Positions 7,723-16,051 of a stretch of DNA of 64,000 nt are shown here, in pieces. The notes beneath the pieces are model-generated. The model saw nothing but the letters and a program-made list of their open reading frames with translations. It searched no databases and was not told the origin of the DNA. Numbering within the stretch: the first letter of the stretch is position 1; every line of letters starts with the position of its first letter. Source of the stretch: Streptomyces sp. 846.5. Lineage in GTDB: Bacteria > Actinomycetota > Actinomycetes > Streptomycetales > Streptomycetaceae. The translations under genes and the position numbers were made by a program. The DNA is taken from the NCBI RefSeq assembly GCF_004365705.1, contig NZ_SOBN01000003.1:186001-250000 (forward strand). The letters are read 5' to 3'.

Positions 7723-7762
7723 GCATGCACGTGCAGGTGCTTATGCAAGTGCACGTGCATGC
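7723..7762. repeat. Inverted repeat of two TGCACGTGCA palindromes (possible operator)
   Basis: GCATGCACGTGCA at 7723-7735 is the exact complement of TGCACGTGCATGC at 7750-7762. Each arm contains the 10-bp palindrome TGCACGTGCA, with centres 24 bp apart. The stretch is largely alternating purine-pyrimidine and could adopt Z-form. It lies between divergent genes starting at 7610 and 7895, as an operator would. Confidence 0.6.
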
Positions 7763-7894
7763 ACGCGCTACGAAGAAAGCCGACTTTCTCTGAAGTCCGT
7801 TTCAGTGATCAGCATTTCTCTTCATAGTTCTATAGAGACTGCTAAGGCAGGACAAAGTGCCCCGCGCGGCACCGTGCCGACGAGGAGACCTGGC

Positions 7895-8335
7895 ATGACG
7901 ATCCAGCGCATGGACAACGTCCTCATCGTTGTCGCCGACCTTGACGCCGCCATTGCGTTCTTCGTCGAGCTCGGCATGGAGTTGGAGGGCAGGGCGCCAT
8001 TCCAAGGACGGTGGGCGGAGCGTGTCATCGGGCTCGACGACGTCCGGCAGGAGATCGCCATGCTGAGGACTCCGGACGGCCATGGCCGGGTTGAACTGGC
8101 GATGTTCCACACGCCGGAGGCGATCAGCGCCGGGCCGAAGGACGCGCCGGTGAACACGCTGGGCATTCGCCGGATCATGTTCGCCGTCGACGACATCGAG
8201 GACGTCGTCGCCCGCCTGCGCACCCACGGTGCCGAACTCGTCGGTGAGGTGGCGCAGTACGAGGACAGCTATCGGCTCTGCTACGTCCGCGGCCCCGAGG
8301 GCATCATCGTCGGACTGGCCGAGCAGATCGGCTGA
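7895..8335 (+). CDS. VOC-fold (glyoxalase-like) protein
   Basis: The protein has 146 residues, starting MTIQRMDNVLIVVADLDAAIAFFVELG behind CGAGGAG. Two beta-alpha-beta-beta-beta units are visible, the second beginning near LGIRRIMFAVDDIEDVVARL and ending with YVRGPEGIIVGLAEQ, where the Glu is the usual metal ligand. It is a typical single-domain glyoxalase/bleomycin-resistance superfamily member and is not closely similar to the two other VOC proteins in this window. Promoter-proximal DNA contains the TGCACGTGCA inverted repeat. The substrate is unknown. Confidence 0.88.
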   Translation: MTIQRMDNVLIVVADLDAAIAFFVELGMELEGRAPFQGRWAERVIGLDDVRQEIAMLRTPDGHGRVELAMFHTPEAISAGPKDAPVNTLGIRRIMFAVDDIEDVVARLRTHGAELVGEVAQYEDSYRLCYVRGPEGIIVGLAEQIG

Positions 8336-8398
8336 AGACCGCCGAAGGGATCGAACGGTTGCTGGTACTGGCCGCCCCATCGGGGCACAATCGAACAC

Positions 8399-8776
8399 AT
8401 GAACGAACGATCCTGGCGGCCGGCCCCTGACGACTGGCCCACCGCTCTGCCCTCACCCGAGAGTCGCGACCTGCCCCGAGCCGCCCTTGCCTGGCTCTAC
8501 GAGACCATGCCGACCGACCGGTGGCTGCACGCGGTCCTCCGTGACCAGCCCTGGACCCTGGCCGTCATGGGCACATGGCGCATCGACCGGGAGATCGAGA
8601 TCCACCGCGCATCCCGGCGCTACGTCGCCGACACATGGCCCGACGTCCTGGGGCCGGAGGTCATGGCGCAGCTCCTCGCGGCCCACGATGACGAGGCCGA
8701 ACGCCTGACCGTGCTGGGGCGCCAGCTGCGGGCGGTGGAGACCGTGCTGTTCCAGGGCGGAAATCGGCCCTGGTAG
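8399..8776 (+). CDS. Conserved hypothetical protein
   Basis: This 125-residue soluble, mostly helical protein is rich in Trp and Arg. It starts MNERSWRPAPDDWPTALPSP and ends FQGGNRPW. Coding bias is normal and the frame is clean. No motif, signal peptide or membrane segment was recognised. It lies 63 bp after a VOC-fold gene on the same strand and may be cotranscribed with it. Confidence 0.65.
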   Translation: MNERSWRPAPDDWPTALPSPESRDLPRAALAWLYETMPTDRWLHAVLRDQPWTLAVMGTWRIDREIEIHRASRRYVADTWPDVLGPEVMAQLLAAHDDEAERLTVLGRQLRAVETVLFQGGNRPW

Positions 8777-9006
8777 GCGGCTGTGTGCTGATGTGAGAAA
8801 ACCATTTCTCCACGGGCTGCGCCTCGTCGGCCGCCGAGATCCTCCCCAGCTGGAAGGGAGGAAACCTCTCCTGTTCGATCCCTTGACTGGCACCAGGGCG
8901 AGCCCTAGCTTCATGCACGGCAAAGGGTTTCCTCATATTTCCCTTGATTCACAGAGCCGTTCCATGATCTGACGTTCCATCGGGGCGTGTTTGGCATGCC
9001 CGCGAT

Positions 9007-9020
9007 TGTTAGCGCTAACA
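9007..9020. promoter_or_regulatory. LacI-family operator (TGTTAGCGCTAACA)
   Basis: This perfect 14-bp palindrome with a central CG step is the classic form of LacI/GalR-family operators. It lies 81 bp upstream of the solute-binding lipoprotein start, in the otherwise gene-free 8777-9100 gap. No LacI-type gene is in the window, so the regulator would act from elsewhere. Confidence 0.8.
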
Positions 9021-9100
9021 CGAGATATCCGCTGCACGCCGAGACCACCGCGACCGTCCGCGCCGCCGACGCCGCCTCGGCTCGCACGAAAAGGACAGAC

Positions 9101-10342
9101 ATGAACAGACTTCCCCGTCGGAGACGGGCGGCCTGCCTCGTCGCGGCTGTTGCGCTGACCACGGCGACCGCCGGATGCGCGGCGCTGGGCGCCGGCGGCT
9201 CGGCCAAGGGTCAGTACGTCGTATGGGATCCCTATCCGCAGTTCGACGCCGGTTCGCCCTGGGCCGCCCTGCTCGACAGTTGCGGGGCCCAGGCCGGGGT
9301 GAAGGTGGTGCGCAACACCTTCGACACCGGGGAGATGACGGGCCTGCTGGAGGCGGCTGTGGCGCAGGGCGCACAGCCCGACGTGCTGATCGTCGACAAT
9401 CCCGCCGTCGCCGACCTGGTCGGCCGGGGCCTGCTGACCACCACCGAGCAGAGCGGGATCGCCACGTCGGCGGTGCAGCCGAACCTCCTGGCCGCCGGTC
9501 AGGATCACGCGGGCACCTACGGCACACCGATCGGCGCGAACACCCTGGCGCTGTACTACAACAAGAACCTCCTGCGCACCGCCGGGGTGGACATCTCCAC
9601 CGTCAAGGACTGGGCGAGCCTGACCGACGCGCTGGCCAAGGTCACCGCGTCCGGCAAGCAGGGCATCACCTTCGTCGGGGCCGCGTCGGAGGAGGAGACC
9701 TTCCAGTTCCTGCCGTGGTTCTGGGGCGCCGGGGCGCATCTCACCCAGCTCGACTCCGCGCAGGCCCGCTCGGCCCTCTCGCTGTGGACGGACTGGGTCC
9801 ACCACGGGTACACCACCTTGGTCGCCAACTCCCCGACTCAGGGAGACAGTTGGAAGAACTTCCAGAGCGGGCAGGTGGCCTTCGCGGAGAACGGCACCTG
9901 GGAGCTGCCCTCGGCGAAGCAACTCCCCTTCGGCTACGGCATCATCCCGGTGCCGGCCGAGGGCGGCGGCGACGCCCCTGTGCCGCTTGGCGGAGAGTTC
10001 GTCACCATCCCGGTGCAGAAGAACACCGCGCGCTACGCCGCCAGCAACAAGATCGTCACCTGTCTGACCAGCGCCGACAATTCATATGCCACCGACCGGA
10101 CGCTGTCCTACATCGCGCCCACCACCACGGTCCAGGGCAAGCAGGTCACGGCGGACCCGAGCCTGGCTGTCTGGCGACGCGCCGTCCAGGACGCCAAGGG
10201 GCGCACCAGCGACAACCTCGGCAGCAAGTACGCGGGCATCTCCCAGGCCCTGGCGAACGCCGTCAGCACCTCGCTGAGCGGCAACAAGACGCCGCAGGCC
10301 GCGCTGCACGCGGCGGCGCAGACGGTCGGAGCCGCCAAGTAG
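9101..10342 (+). CDS. ABC-transporter extracellular solute-binding lipoprotein (sugar type)
   Basis: The protein has 413 residues. A basic n-region (MNRLPRRRRAA), a hydrophobic core and the lipobox TAGC place the lipidated Cys at residue 26. The mature part resembles the MalE-like family 1 binding proteins: a VVWDPYPQFD start, PDVLIVDNPAVADLVGRGLL, a YGTPIGANTLALYYNKNLL hinge, and GQVAFAENGTWELP. These capture oligosaccharides outside the membrane for an ABC importer. No permease or ATPase gene is adjacent, which is unusual; the next gene is a dehydrogenase. The LacI-type operator upstream fits sugar control. Confidence 0.9.
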   Translation: MNRLPRRRRAACLVAAVALTTATAGCAALGAGGSAKGQYVVWDPYPQFDAGSPWAALLDSCGAQAGVKVVRNTFDTGEMTGLLEAAVAQGAQPDVLIVDNPAVADLVGRGLLTTTEQSGIATSAVQPNLLAAGQDHAGTYGTPIGANTLALYYNKNLLRTAGVDISTVKDWASLTDALAKVTASGKQGITFVGAASEEETFQFLPWFWGAGAHLTQLDSAQARSALSLWTDWVHHGYTTLVANSPTQGDSWKNFQSGQVAFAENGTWELPSAKQLPFGYGIIPVPAEGGGDAPVPLGGEFVTIPVQKNTARYAASNKIVTCLTSADNSYATDRTLSYIAPTTTVQGKQVTADPSLAVWRRAVQDAKGRTSDNLGSKYAGISQALANAVSTSLSGNKTPQAALHAAAQTVGAAK

Positions 10343-10448
10343 GGAGGACGGCCAGGGCAACGTGTTTCTCGGTTGATTATCGCATTCTCAATTGCAGAGA
10401 GGTATCCTCTCCCCGACTTCCGGAACACTTCTCGATGGGGAGGCCTCC

Positions 10449-11207
10449 TTGGCCGGCACTGTGCAGGGGAAGGTCGCTGTGGTCAGCGGCGGCTCGACCG
10501 GGGTCGGCCGGGCGGCGGCGAAGCTGCTGGCGGAGAACGGGGCCCAGGTGGTGCTGCTGGCCCGGCGCGCCGACCGGCTGGAGGCGGCCGCGCGCGAGAT
10601 GGACGGGTCGGTGCTGACCATCCCCACGGACGTCAGCAGCGGCGACAGCGTCCGGGCGGCCTTCGCCGAGGTCGAGAAGCGGTTCGGCCGGGTGGACATC
10701 CTGCTCAACAGCGCTGGTGTCGCCCGCATCCGCGCCATCGAGGAGACCCAGGACGAGGACATCCGGGTCTGCGTCGGCACCAATCTGCTGGGGCCGATCC
10801 ACACGACCCGCTCCGCGGTGCCACTGCTGCGCGCGGCGGGAGGCGGCGACATCCTCAACATCTCGTCGGAGATCACCCTGGACCACATGCCGCTGATGGC
10901 GATGTACGCGGCGAGCAAGCACGGCCTCAACGGCTTCACCGCCGCGATGCGGCGGGAGCTGCGCGGGGACGGGATCCGGGTCGGCCTGGTGATCCTGGGG
11001 TCGATAGCGGACAGTGCCTTCGTCGAGAACTTCAGCGACGAGGACCGGCGGCGCGCTCACCCGGTGTGGGTGGCCGACGGCTATCTGACCAGGGTGGGCG
11101 CCGCGAAGCCGCTCACCTCGGCCACGGTGGCGGGCTTGCTGTACGGACTGCTGACCAACCCGCGGGAGGTGGGACAGGACGTGGTTCACATCCGCCCGTC
11201 GGGCTGA
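10449..11207 (+). CDS. Short-chain dehydrogenase/reductase (SDR)
   Basis: TTG 10449 is the likely start, giving 252 residues: GGGGAGG lies five bases upstream, whereas the GTG at 10461 is too far from it. The classical SDR pieces are present: the nucleotide-binding GGSTGVGRA, NSAG in place of NNAG, a Ser in NISSE and YAASK for the catalytic Tyr and Lys. The enzyme should use NAD(P)H on a carbonyl or alcohol; the substrate is unknown. It follows the binding lipoprotein by about 105 bp and could be read from the same promoter. Confidence 0.85.
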   Translation: MAGTVQGKVAVVSGGSTGVGRAAAKLLAENGAQVVLLARRADRLEAAAREMDGSVLTIPTDVSSGDSVRAAFAEVEKRFGRVDILLNSAGVARIRAIEETQDEDIRVCVGTNLLGPIHTTRSAVPLLRAAGGGDILNISSEITLDHMPLMAMYAASKHGLNGFTAAMRRELRGDGIRVGLVILGSIADSAFVENFSDEDRRRAHPVWVADGYLTRVGAAKPLTSATVAGLLYGLLTNPREVGQDVVHIRPSG

Positions 11208-11258
11208 AGAGACGGCTCGCCGTTGGAATCCGGTCGGCAAAGCTGGTGGTATAGGACG

Positions 11259-11804
11259 ATGGACACCGCCCTCGCCCTGACCCCGGCGCTCAGCCGCACC
11301 GATCTGCTGGCGCCGCCGGTGGCCGCCGCACTGCGCGGCTGGCCGGAGGGGCGCGCCGACCAGGTGGAGGTCGCCGGGATCGATCCCGAGCTGGCCGACA
11401 CTGCAGCCTTCTGCGAGCGCTACGGCGTCGCCCTCGCCGACTCCGCCAACTGCGTTGTGGTGGCGGCCAAACGCGGCGGTGTGACCACCTACGCAGCGTG
11501 CATGGTGACCGCGACCAGCAGGGCGGACGTCAACGGGTTGGTCCGCAGGAGGCTGGAGGCCCGCAAGGCGTCCTTCGCACCGGTTGAGGCGGTACTGGCG
11601 GCGACTTCGATGGAGTACGGGGGCATCACCCCGATCGGGCTCCCGGCCGACTGGCCGGTGCTGGTCGACGCCGTGGTCGCGGCGCACCCGCGGGTGGTGG
11701 TGGGGTCGGGAATCCGGGGTTCCAAGCTGTGGCTCCCCGGAGCCCTGCTCGCCGAGCTTCCGGGAGCCCAGGTCGTCGACGGGCTCGGCGTCCCGATCGG
11801 CTGA
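11259..11804 (+). CDS. YbaK/EbsC-type aminoacyl-tRNA deacylase domain protein
   Basis: This 181-residue protein has the YbaK/ProX fold: FCERYGVALADSANCVVVAAKRGG with a core Lys, then RLEARKASFAPVEAV and a GITPIGLP turn. The family hydrolyses mischarged aminoacyl-tRNAs, such as Cys- or Ala-tRNA(Pro), in trans. The exact tRNA specificity cannot be read from the sequence. It starts 52 bp after the SDR gene and converges with the FMN reductase gene, with only 7 bp between the stops. Confidence 0.85.
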   Translation: MDTALALTPALSRTDLLAPPVAAALRGWPEGRADQVEVAGIDPELADTAAFCERYGVALADSANCVVVAAKRGGVTTYAACMVTATSRADVNGLVRRRLEARKASFAPVEAVLAATSMEYGGITPIGLPADWPVLVDAVVAAHPRVVVGSGIRGSKLWLPGALLAELPGAQVVDGLGVPIG

Positions 11805-11811
11805 CGAGGAC

Positions 11812-12450
11812 TCAGTTCTGCGGGCGCAGGGCGGCGAGCTGCTGGTCGAAGGGGAGGAAGTCGAGCTCCTCCTCGTCCGCGGGGGCAACCGGCCGTGCGT
11901 GGCCCAGCAGCGCGGTGAGTTCGCCCGCCGCGCGGGAGATCCGTCCGGGCAGGCTGTCGGTGAGGGCGGAGTCGCCGGAGCCCCAGTCCTCCGAGGCCGC
12001 GTAGACGCCGGTGGGCAGCACCACGGCGCGCAGGTAGGAGAAGAGCGGGCGTAGCGCGTGGTCCAGCACCAGCGAGTGGCGGGCGGTGCCGCCGGTGGCG
12101 GCGATCAGAACCGGCTTGCCGGCCAGCGCGGTGTTGTCGATGACGTCGAAGAAGGACTTGAACAGCCCGCTGTACGAGGCGCTGAACACCGGGGTGACCG
12201 CGATGATCCCGTCCGCGCCGGTCACCGCCGCCACGGCGTCGCGCAGGGCGCTGCCGGGGAAGCCGGTGACCAGGTTGTCGGCGATGGCGTGCGCCAGCTC
12301 CCGCAGCTCGACCAGCTGGATCTCCACCTCGCGGCCCTGTTCGTCCAGGCCCACCCGGACCGCCTCGGCCAGGCGGTCGGCGAGCAGCCGGGTGGACGAG
12401 GGCTGGCTGAGGCCGGCCGAGACGACGGCTATTCGGACGGGGGCGGTCAC
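11812..12450 (-). CDS. NAD(P)H-dependent FMN reductase (CE1759 type)
   Basis: The protein has 212 residues, starting at GTG 12450 right behind GGAGGAA; the TTG at 12462 lies before that site and is less likely. The flavodoxin-like fold shows IAVVSAGLSQPSSTRLLADRL (phosphate loop), then GIIAVTPVFSASYSGLFKSFFDVID and PVLIAATGGTARHSL. This subfamily supplies reduced FMN to partner monooxygenases. It lies 44 bp downstream of a luciferase-like monooxygenase on the same strand, so the two make a two-component flavin monooxygenase system. A MarR-type operator lies before the pair. Confidence 0.9.
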   Translation of the reverse strand: MTAPVRIAVVSAGLSQPSSTRLLADRLAEAVRVGLDEQGREVEIQLVELRELAHAIADNLVTGFPGSALRDAVAAVTGADGIIAVTPVFSASYSGLFKSFFDVIDNTALAGKPVLIAATGGTARHSLVLDHALRPLFSYLRAVVLPTGVYAASEDWGSGDSALTDSLPGRISRAAGELTALLGHARPVAPADEEELDFLPFDQQLAALRPQN

Positions 12451-12494
12451 GGTTTCCTCCAACGACTTTGATCGGGACGACTACTGAGCTGGCG

Positions 12495-13619
12495 TCAGAC
12501 AGCAGTGGCAGCGGTGGCGGCAGCGGCGTCCGCCTCGGCGGCCTTCGCGGCGACCCGGGCGGCGTGCGTGGGCGCGTCCGGGACGTCGGCCGGGCGGCCG
12601 ATCGCGAACTCCTTGCGGAGCACCGGGACGACCTCCTCGCCGAGGATGTCGAGCTGCTCCAGGACGGTCTTCAGCGGCAGCCCGGCGTGGTCCATCAGGA
12701 ACAGCTGGCGCTGGTAGTCGCCGAAGTGCTCGCGGAAGGCCAGGGTGCGCTCGATGACCTGCTGGGGGCTGCCGACCACCAGCGGGGTCTCGGCCATGAA
12801 CTCCTCCATCGAGGGGCCGTGGCCGTAGACGGGGGCGTTGTCGAAGTAGGGGCGGAACTCGCGCACCGCGTCCTGCGAGTTCTTGCGCATGAACGCCTGG
12901 CCGCCGAGTCCGACGATGGCCTGCTCGGGAGCGCCGTGGCCGTAGTGGGCGAAGCGCTTGCGGTAGAAGGCGATCAGCTTCTGGTAGTGCTCCTTGGGCC
13001 AGAAGATGTTGTTGGCGAAGAAGCCGTCGCCGTAGTAGGCGGCCTGCTCGGCGATCTCGGGGCTGCGGATGGAGCCGTGCCAGACGAACGGCGCGACGTC
13101 GTCCAGCGGGCGCGGGGTGGCGGTGAAGCCCTGCAGCGGGGTGCGGAACTTGCCCTGCCAGTCGACCACGTCGTTGTCCCACAGCTGCCGCAGCAGGGCG
13201 TAGTTCTCGACGGCCAGGTTGATGCCCTCGCGGATGTCCTTGCCGAACCACGGGTAGACCGGGCCGGTGTTGCCGCGGCCCATCACCAGGTCGACGCGGC
13301 CGTCGGCGAGGTGCTGGAGCATCGCGTAGTCCTCGGCGATCTTCACCGGGTCGTTGGTGGTGATCAGCGTCGTGGCGGTGGAGAGGATCAGGTTCTCGGT
13401 GCGGCCCGCGATGTGGCCGAGCATGGTGGTGGGGGAGGAGGGCACGAAGGGCGGGTTGTGGTGCTCGCCGGTGGCGAAGACGTCCAGGCCCACCTCCTCG
13501 GCCTTGAGCGCGATGGCCACCATGGCCTTGATCCGCTCGTGCTCGGTCGGCTTGACCCCGTTGGTGGGGTCGACGGTGACGTCCCCGACCGAGAAGATCC
13601 CGAACTGCATGGCGGTCAT
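12495..13619 (-). CDS. Luciferase-like (LLM) flavin-dependent monooxygenase
   Basis: The protein has 374 residues, starting at ATG 13619 behind CTGGAGGAG. It folds as the bacterial-luciferase TIM barrel: MQFGIFSVGDV, ATGEHHNPPFVPSSP, ILSTATTLITTNDPVKIAEDY, DLVMGRGNTGPVYPW and PFVWHGS. It should use the reduced FMN made by the reductase encoded next to it to oxidise an organic substrate. The last 35 residues are an Ala-rich tail, probably disordered. The substrate is unknown. The promoter carries a MarR-like palindrome. Confidence 0.9.
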   Translation of the reverse strand: MTAMQFGIFSVGDVTVDPTNGVKPTEHERIKAMVAIALKAEEVGLDVFATGEHHNPPFVPSSPTTMLGHIAGRTENLILSTATTLITTNDPVKIAEDYAMLQHLADGRVDLVMGRGNTGPVYPWFGKDIREGINLAVENYALLRQLWDNDVVDWQGKFRTPLQGFTATPRPLDDVAPFVWHGSIRSPEIAEQAAYYGDGFFANNIFWPKEHYQKLIAFYRKRFAHYGHGAPEQAIVGLGGQAFMRKNSQDAVREFRPYFDNAPVYGHGPSMEEFMAETPLVVGSPQQVIERTLAFREHFGDYQRQLFLMDHAGLPLKTVLEQLDILGEEVVPVLRKEFAIGRPADVPDAPTHAARVAAKAAEADAAAATAATAV

Positions 13620-13634
13620 GGCTGGCTCCTCCAG

Positions 13635-13652
13635 TAGTTGATGGTTCAACTA
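13635..13652. promoter_or_regulatory. MarR-type operator TAGTTGA-N4-TCAACTA
   Basis: The perfect 7-bp arms (TAGTTGA and TCAACTA) flank TGGT, starting 16 bp before the monooxygenase ATG. The form GTTGA-N4-TCAAC is the standard MarR/OhrR/MexR-type site. Binding here would block initiation. Confidence 0.75.
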
Positions 13653-13663
13653 TACAGGCCGAA

Positions 13664-13704
13664 CAACGGGCGGCACAGGTGATCTATTCCTGTGCCGCCC
13701 GTTG
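13664..13704 (-). terminator. Terminator after the EF-Tu gene
   Basis: CAACGGGCGGCACAGG (13664-13679) pairs perfectly over 16 bp with 13689-13704 around a 9-nt loop. It lies 31 bp past the EF-Tu stop. Confidence 0.85.
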
Positions 13705-13735
13705 CCCTATTTGCCCTGCTTTGCCCGGATGGACG

Positions 13736-14929
13736 TTAGTCCAGCAGCGCGGTCACGTTCCCCGCGCCGACCGTACGGCCGCCCTCACGGACCGCGAAGC
13801 CCAGGCCGGGCTCCAGCGGGACCGGCCGTCCCAGCTCGACGGTCAGCTCGACCGTCTCTCCGGGGCACGCCACGCCCGTCTCCTGGTGGACGCCGCCCAG
13901 CGTGACGTCGCCGACCACGTCCCCCGTCCGCAGGTAGAACTGCGGGCGGTAGCCGCTGGTGACCGGCGTGCGCCGGCCGCCCTCGGCGGTGCCGAGCAGG
14001 TACACCCGCGCGGTGAAGCGGGTGTGGGTGCTGATGCTGCCCGGCGCGGCGACGACCTTCCCGCGGCGGACCTGCCCCCGCTGCACCCCGCGCAGCAGCA
14101 GCGCGACGTTGTCGCCGGCCTCGGCCGACTCCATCGTCTTGCCGAACGTCTCCACGCCCGTGACCACCGAGGTGAGCTGCTCGCCGCCGAGGCCGAGCAC
14201 CTCCACCCGGTCGCCCATCCGCACCCGGCCGCGCTCGACCGCCCCGGTGACGACCGTGCCGCGACCGGTGATGGTCAGCACGTTCTCCACCGGCAGCAGG
14301 AAGGGCGCGTCGGTGTAGCGGACCGGCGTGGGCACGGCGGTGTCCACCGCGTCCAGCAGGTCGCCGATCGCGGCCGTCCACTGCGGGTCCCCGTCGAGGG
14401 CCCGCAGCCCGGACACCCGCACCACCGGGAGCCCGGCGCCGTCGTACCCCTGGGCGGTGAGCAGCTCGCGCACCTCCAGCTCGACCAGGTCCAGCAGCTC
14501 GGGGTCGCCGGCGTCGGCCTTGTTGAGCGCGACGACGATGTGCTCGACCCCGACCTGGCGGGCGAGCAGCACGTGCTCCGCCGTCTGCGGCATCACCCCG
14601 TCCTGCGCGGAGACGACCAGGATCGCCCCGTCCAGCTGGGAGGCGCCGGTGATCATGTTCTTGACGAAGTCGGCGTGCCCCGGCATGTCGATGTGGGCGT
14701 AGTGCCTGGTGGCGGTCTCGTACTCGACGTGGGAGATGTTGATGGTGATCCCCCGGGCGGCCTCCTCCGGGGCCCGGTCGATCCGGTCGAACGGCACGAA
14801 GCTGCCGCTGCCCCGGTCGGCCAGGACCTTGGTGATGGCGGCGGTGAGGGTGGTCTTGCCGTGGTCGACGTGACCCATGGTGCCGATGTTGAGGTGCGGC
14901 TTGGTGCGCAGGTAGGCCTGCTTGGACAT
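13736..14929 (-). CDS. tuf: Divergent second elongation factor Tu
   Basis: The protein has 397 residues. All GTPase motifs are present: GHVDHGKT at 19-26, RGITI in switch I, DMPGHADF (housekeeping EF-Tu has DCPGHADY), and NKAD. Domain 3 keeps [13 protein letters not shown] and the C-terminal [15 protein letters not shown]. It is shorter in the switch region and has many substitutions, and it stands alone rather than beside rpsL, rpsG and fusA. It therefore matches the extra tuf3-type gene known in some streptomycetes rather than the main tuf1. It should deliver aminoacyl-tRNA to the ribosome, perhaps under stress. The leader holds competing hairpins. Confidence 0.92.
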   Translation of the reverse strand: MSKQAYLRTKPHLNIGTMGHVDHGKTTLTAAITKVLADRGSGSFVPFDRIDRAPEEAARGITINISHVEYETATRHYAHIDMPGHADFVKNMITGASQLDGAILVVSAQDGVMPQTAEHVLLARQVGVEHIVVALNKADAGDPELLDLVELEVRELLTAQGYDGAGLPVVRVSGLRALDGDPQWTAAIGDLLDAVDTAVPTPVRYTDAPFLLPVENVLTITGRGTVVTGAVERGRVRMGDRVEVLGLGGEQLTSVVTGVETFGKTMESAEAGDNVALLLRGVQRGQVRRGKVVAAPGSISTHTRFTARVYLLGTAEGGRRTPVTSGYRPQFYLRTGDVVGDVTLGGVHQETGVACPGETVELTVELGRPVPLEPGLGFAVREGGRTVGAGNVTALLD

Positions 14930-14972
14930 GATGCTTCCTGGTGGTGACCGGCCCGACGGGCCTGGCGGGGTG

Positions 14973-15033
14973 GGGACCTCAAGGACGGGCCGACCTTCCC
15001 CGTCCGAGGTCCCGGGACATCCCGGGGAAGGTC
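14973..15033 (-). promoter_or_regulatory. Two mutually exclusive hairpins in the EF-Tu leader (possible attenuator)
   Basis: Hairpin A pairs 14973-14980 (GGGACCTC) with 15006-15013 (GAGGTCCC). Hairpin B pairs 14992-15002 (GACCTTCCCCG) with 15023-15033 (CGGGGAAGGTC). Their arms interleave, so only one nested form can exist. Both lie upstream of the tuf ATG on its own strand. Confidence 0.55.
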
Positions 15034-15166
15034 AGCGTCGCGCGCCGTCGAAGGCTGCTGCTGCGGCGGCGGTTGTCGGCGCGAGTGCCAGTGCCAGGTC
15101 GAGTGCCAGGACAGCGGTCATCGCGCCCGCGACTGCGGGCTTGAGGGCGATGACGTAGCTGGACAT
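15032..15166 (-). CDS. Small Ala/Leu-rich open frame in the EF-Tu leader
   Basis: A 44-residue frame runs from ATG 15166 to a TGA at 15034-15032, which falls inside the first arm of leader hairpin B. It reads as MSSYVIALKPAVAGAMTAVL followed by a hydrophobic Ala/Leu stretch and a basic end (GARR). The codons end in G or C like real genes. No good ribosome site precedes ATG 15166, 15175 or 15178, so translation is doubtful. If translated it could be a leader peptide or a small membrane peptide. Confidence 0.35.
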   Translation of the reverse strand: MSSYVIALKPAVAGAMTAVLALDLALALAPTTAAAAAAFDGARR

Positions 15167-15307
15167 GTCGAGCATCATGCAGGGTCGGCGAGTCGGAACG
15201 CGAATGGTTTTCTGGAGCGTCCGTCGCCGCGACGGCGTCAGGCTGCGGCACTGCACAATGATTGCCTTGAAGATCTGCATCAGTCCGTATCAGGGGGAGT
15301 CACCAGG

Positions 15308-16030
15308 ATGAGCCAGACCACCAGCGCCGCGCCCGTCACGCTGATCACCGGCGGTGCCACCGGCATCGGCGCCGCCACTGTCGGGCAGCTGCTCGCCGCC
15401 GGGCACCGGGTCGGTGTCACCGGCCGGGACCAGCAGCGGTTGGAGCGGTTCGCGGCCGGGATCGGGGCGGGCCGGGAGGTGCTGCTGCCGGTCGCCGCCG
15501 ACGCGACCGACTACGCCTCGGTCAGCCAGGCCGTGGACGCCACCGTCAAGGAGTTCGGCCGGCTGGACGCGGTGATCGCCAACGCGGGCTTCTCGACCCA
15601 CGACAACCTCGCGGACGGCGACCCCGAGCAGTGGCGGGAGATGCTGCTGGTCAACGTCCTCGGCCCGGCCGTGCTGATCAAGGCGGCGCTGCCGGAGCTG
15701 ACCCGCAGCGGCGGGCGGGTGGTGCTGATCGGCAGCACCGCCGGGATCAAGAACACCCCGGGCAACATGTACTCGGTCTCCAAGTCCGCGCTCACCTCGC
15801 TGGCCGAGAACGCGCGGGTGCTGGTGACCGGCGCCGGGGTCGGGGTCACCCTGATCGCCCCCGGCCGGGTGGACACCCCGTTCTGGAGCAGCCACCCCGG
15901 CCGGGAGGTCCCCGCCGGACCGGTGCTGACACCTGATCAGATCGCCGACGCGGTCCTGTGGGCGCTCCGGCAGCCGGCCGGGGTCGAGGTCAACACCGTC
16001 GTCGTCCGGCCCACTGGCCAGGTCCACTGA
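15308..16030 (+). CDS. Short-chain dehydrogenase/reductase (SDR)
   Basis: This 240-residue protein has the classical SDR layout: TGGATGIG cofactor loop near residues 14-21, NAG in IANAG, a catalytic Ser in LIGSTAG, and YSVSK for the Tyr and Lys. It ends VVVRPTGQVH, as many bacterial short SDRs do. The ATG is preceded by CAGGGGGAG. It diverges from the EF-Tu leader. The substrate is unknown. Confidence 0.88.
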   Translation: MSQTTSAAPVTLITGGATGIGAATVGQLLAAGHRVGVTGRDQQRLERFAAGIGAGREVLLPVAADATDYASVSQAVDATVKEFGRLDAVIANAGFSTHDNLADGDPEQWREMLLVNVLGPAVLIKAALPELTRSGGRVVLIGSTAGIKNTPGNMYSVSKSALTSLAENARVLVTGAGVGVTLIAPGRVDTPFWSSHPGREVPAGPVLTPDQIADAVLWALRQPAGVEVNTVVVRPTGQVH

Positions 16031-16051
16031 CGCCGTGTTGGGATGGCCCGC

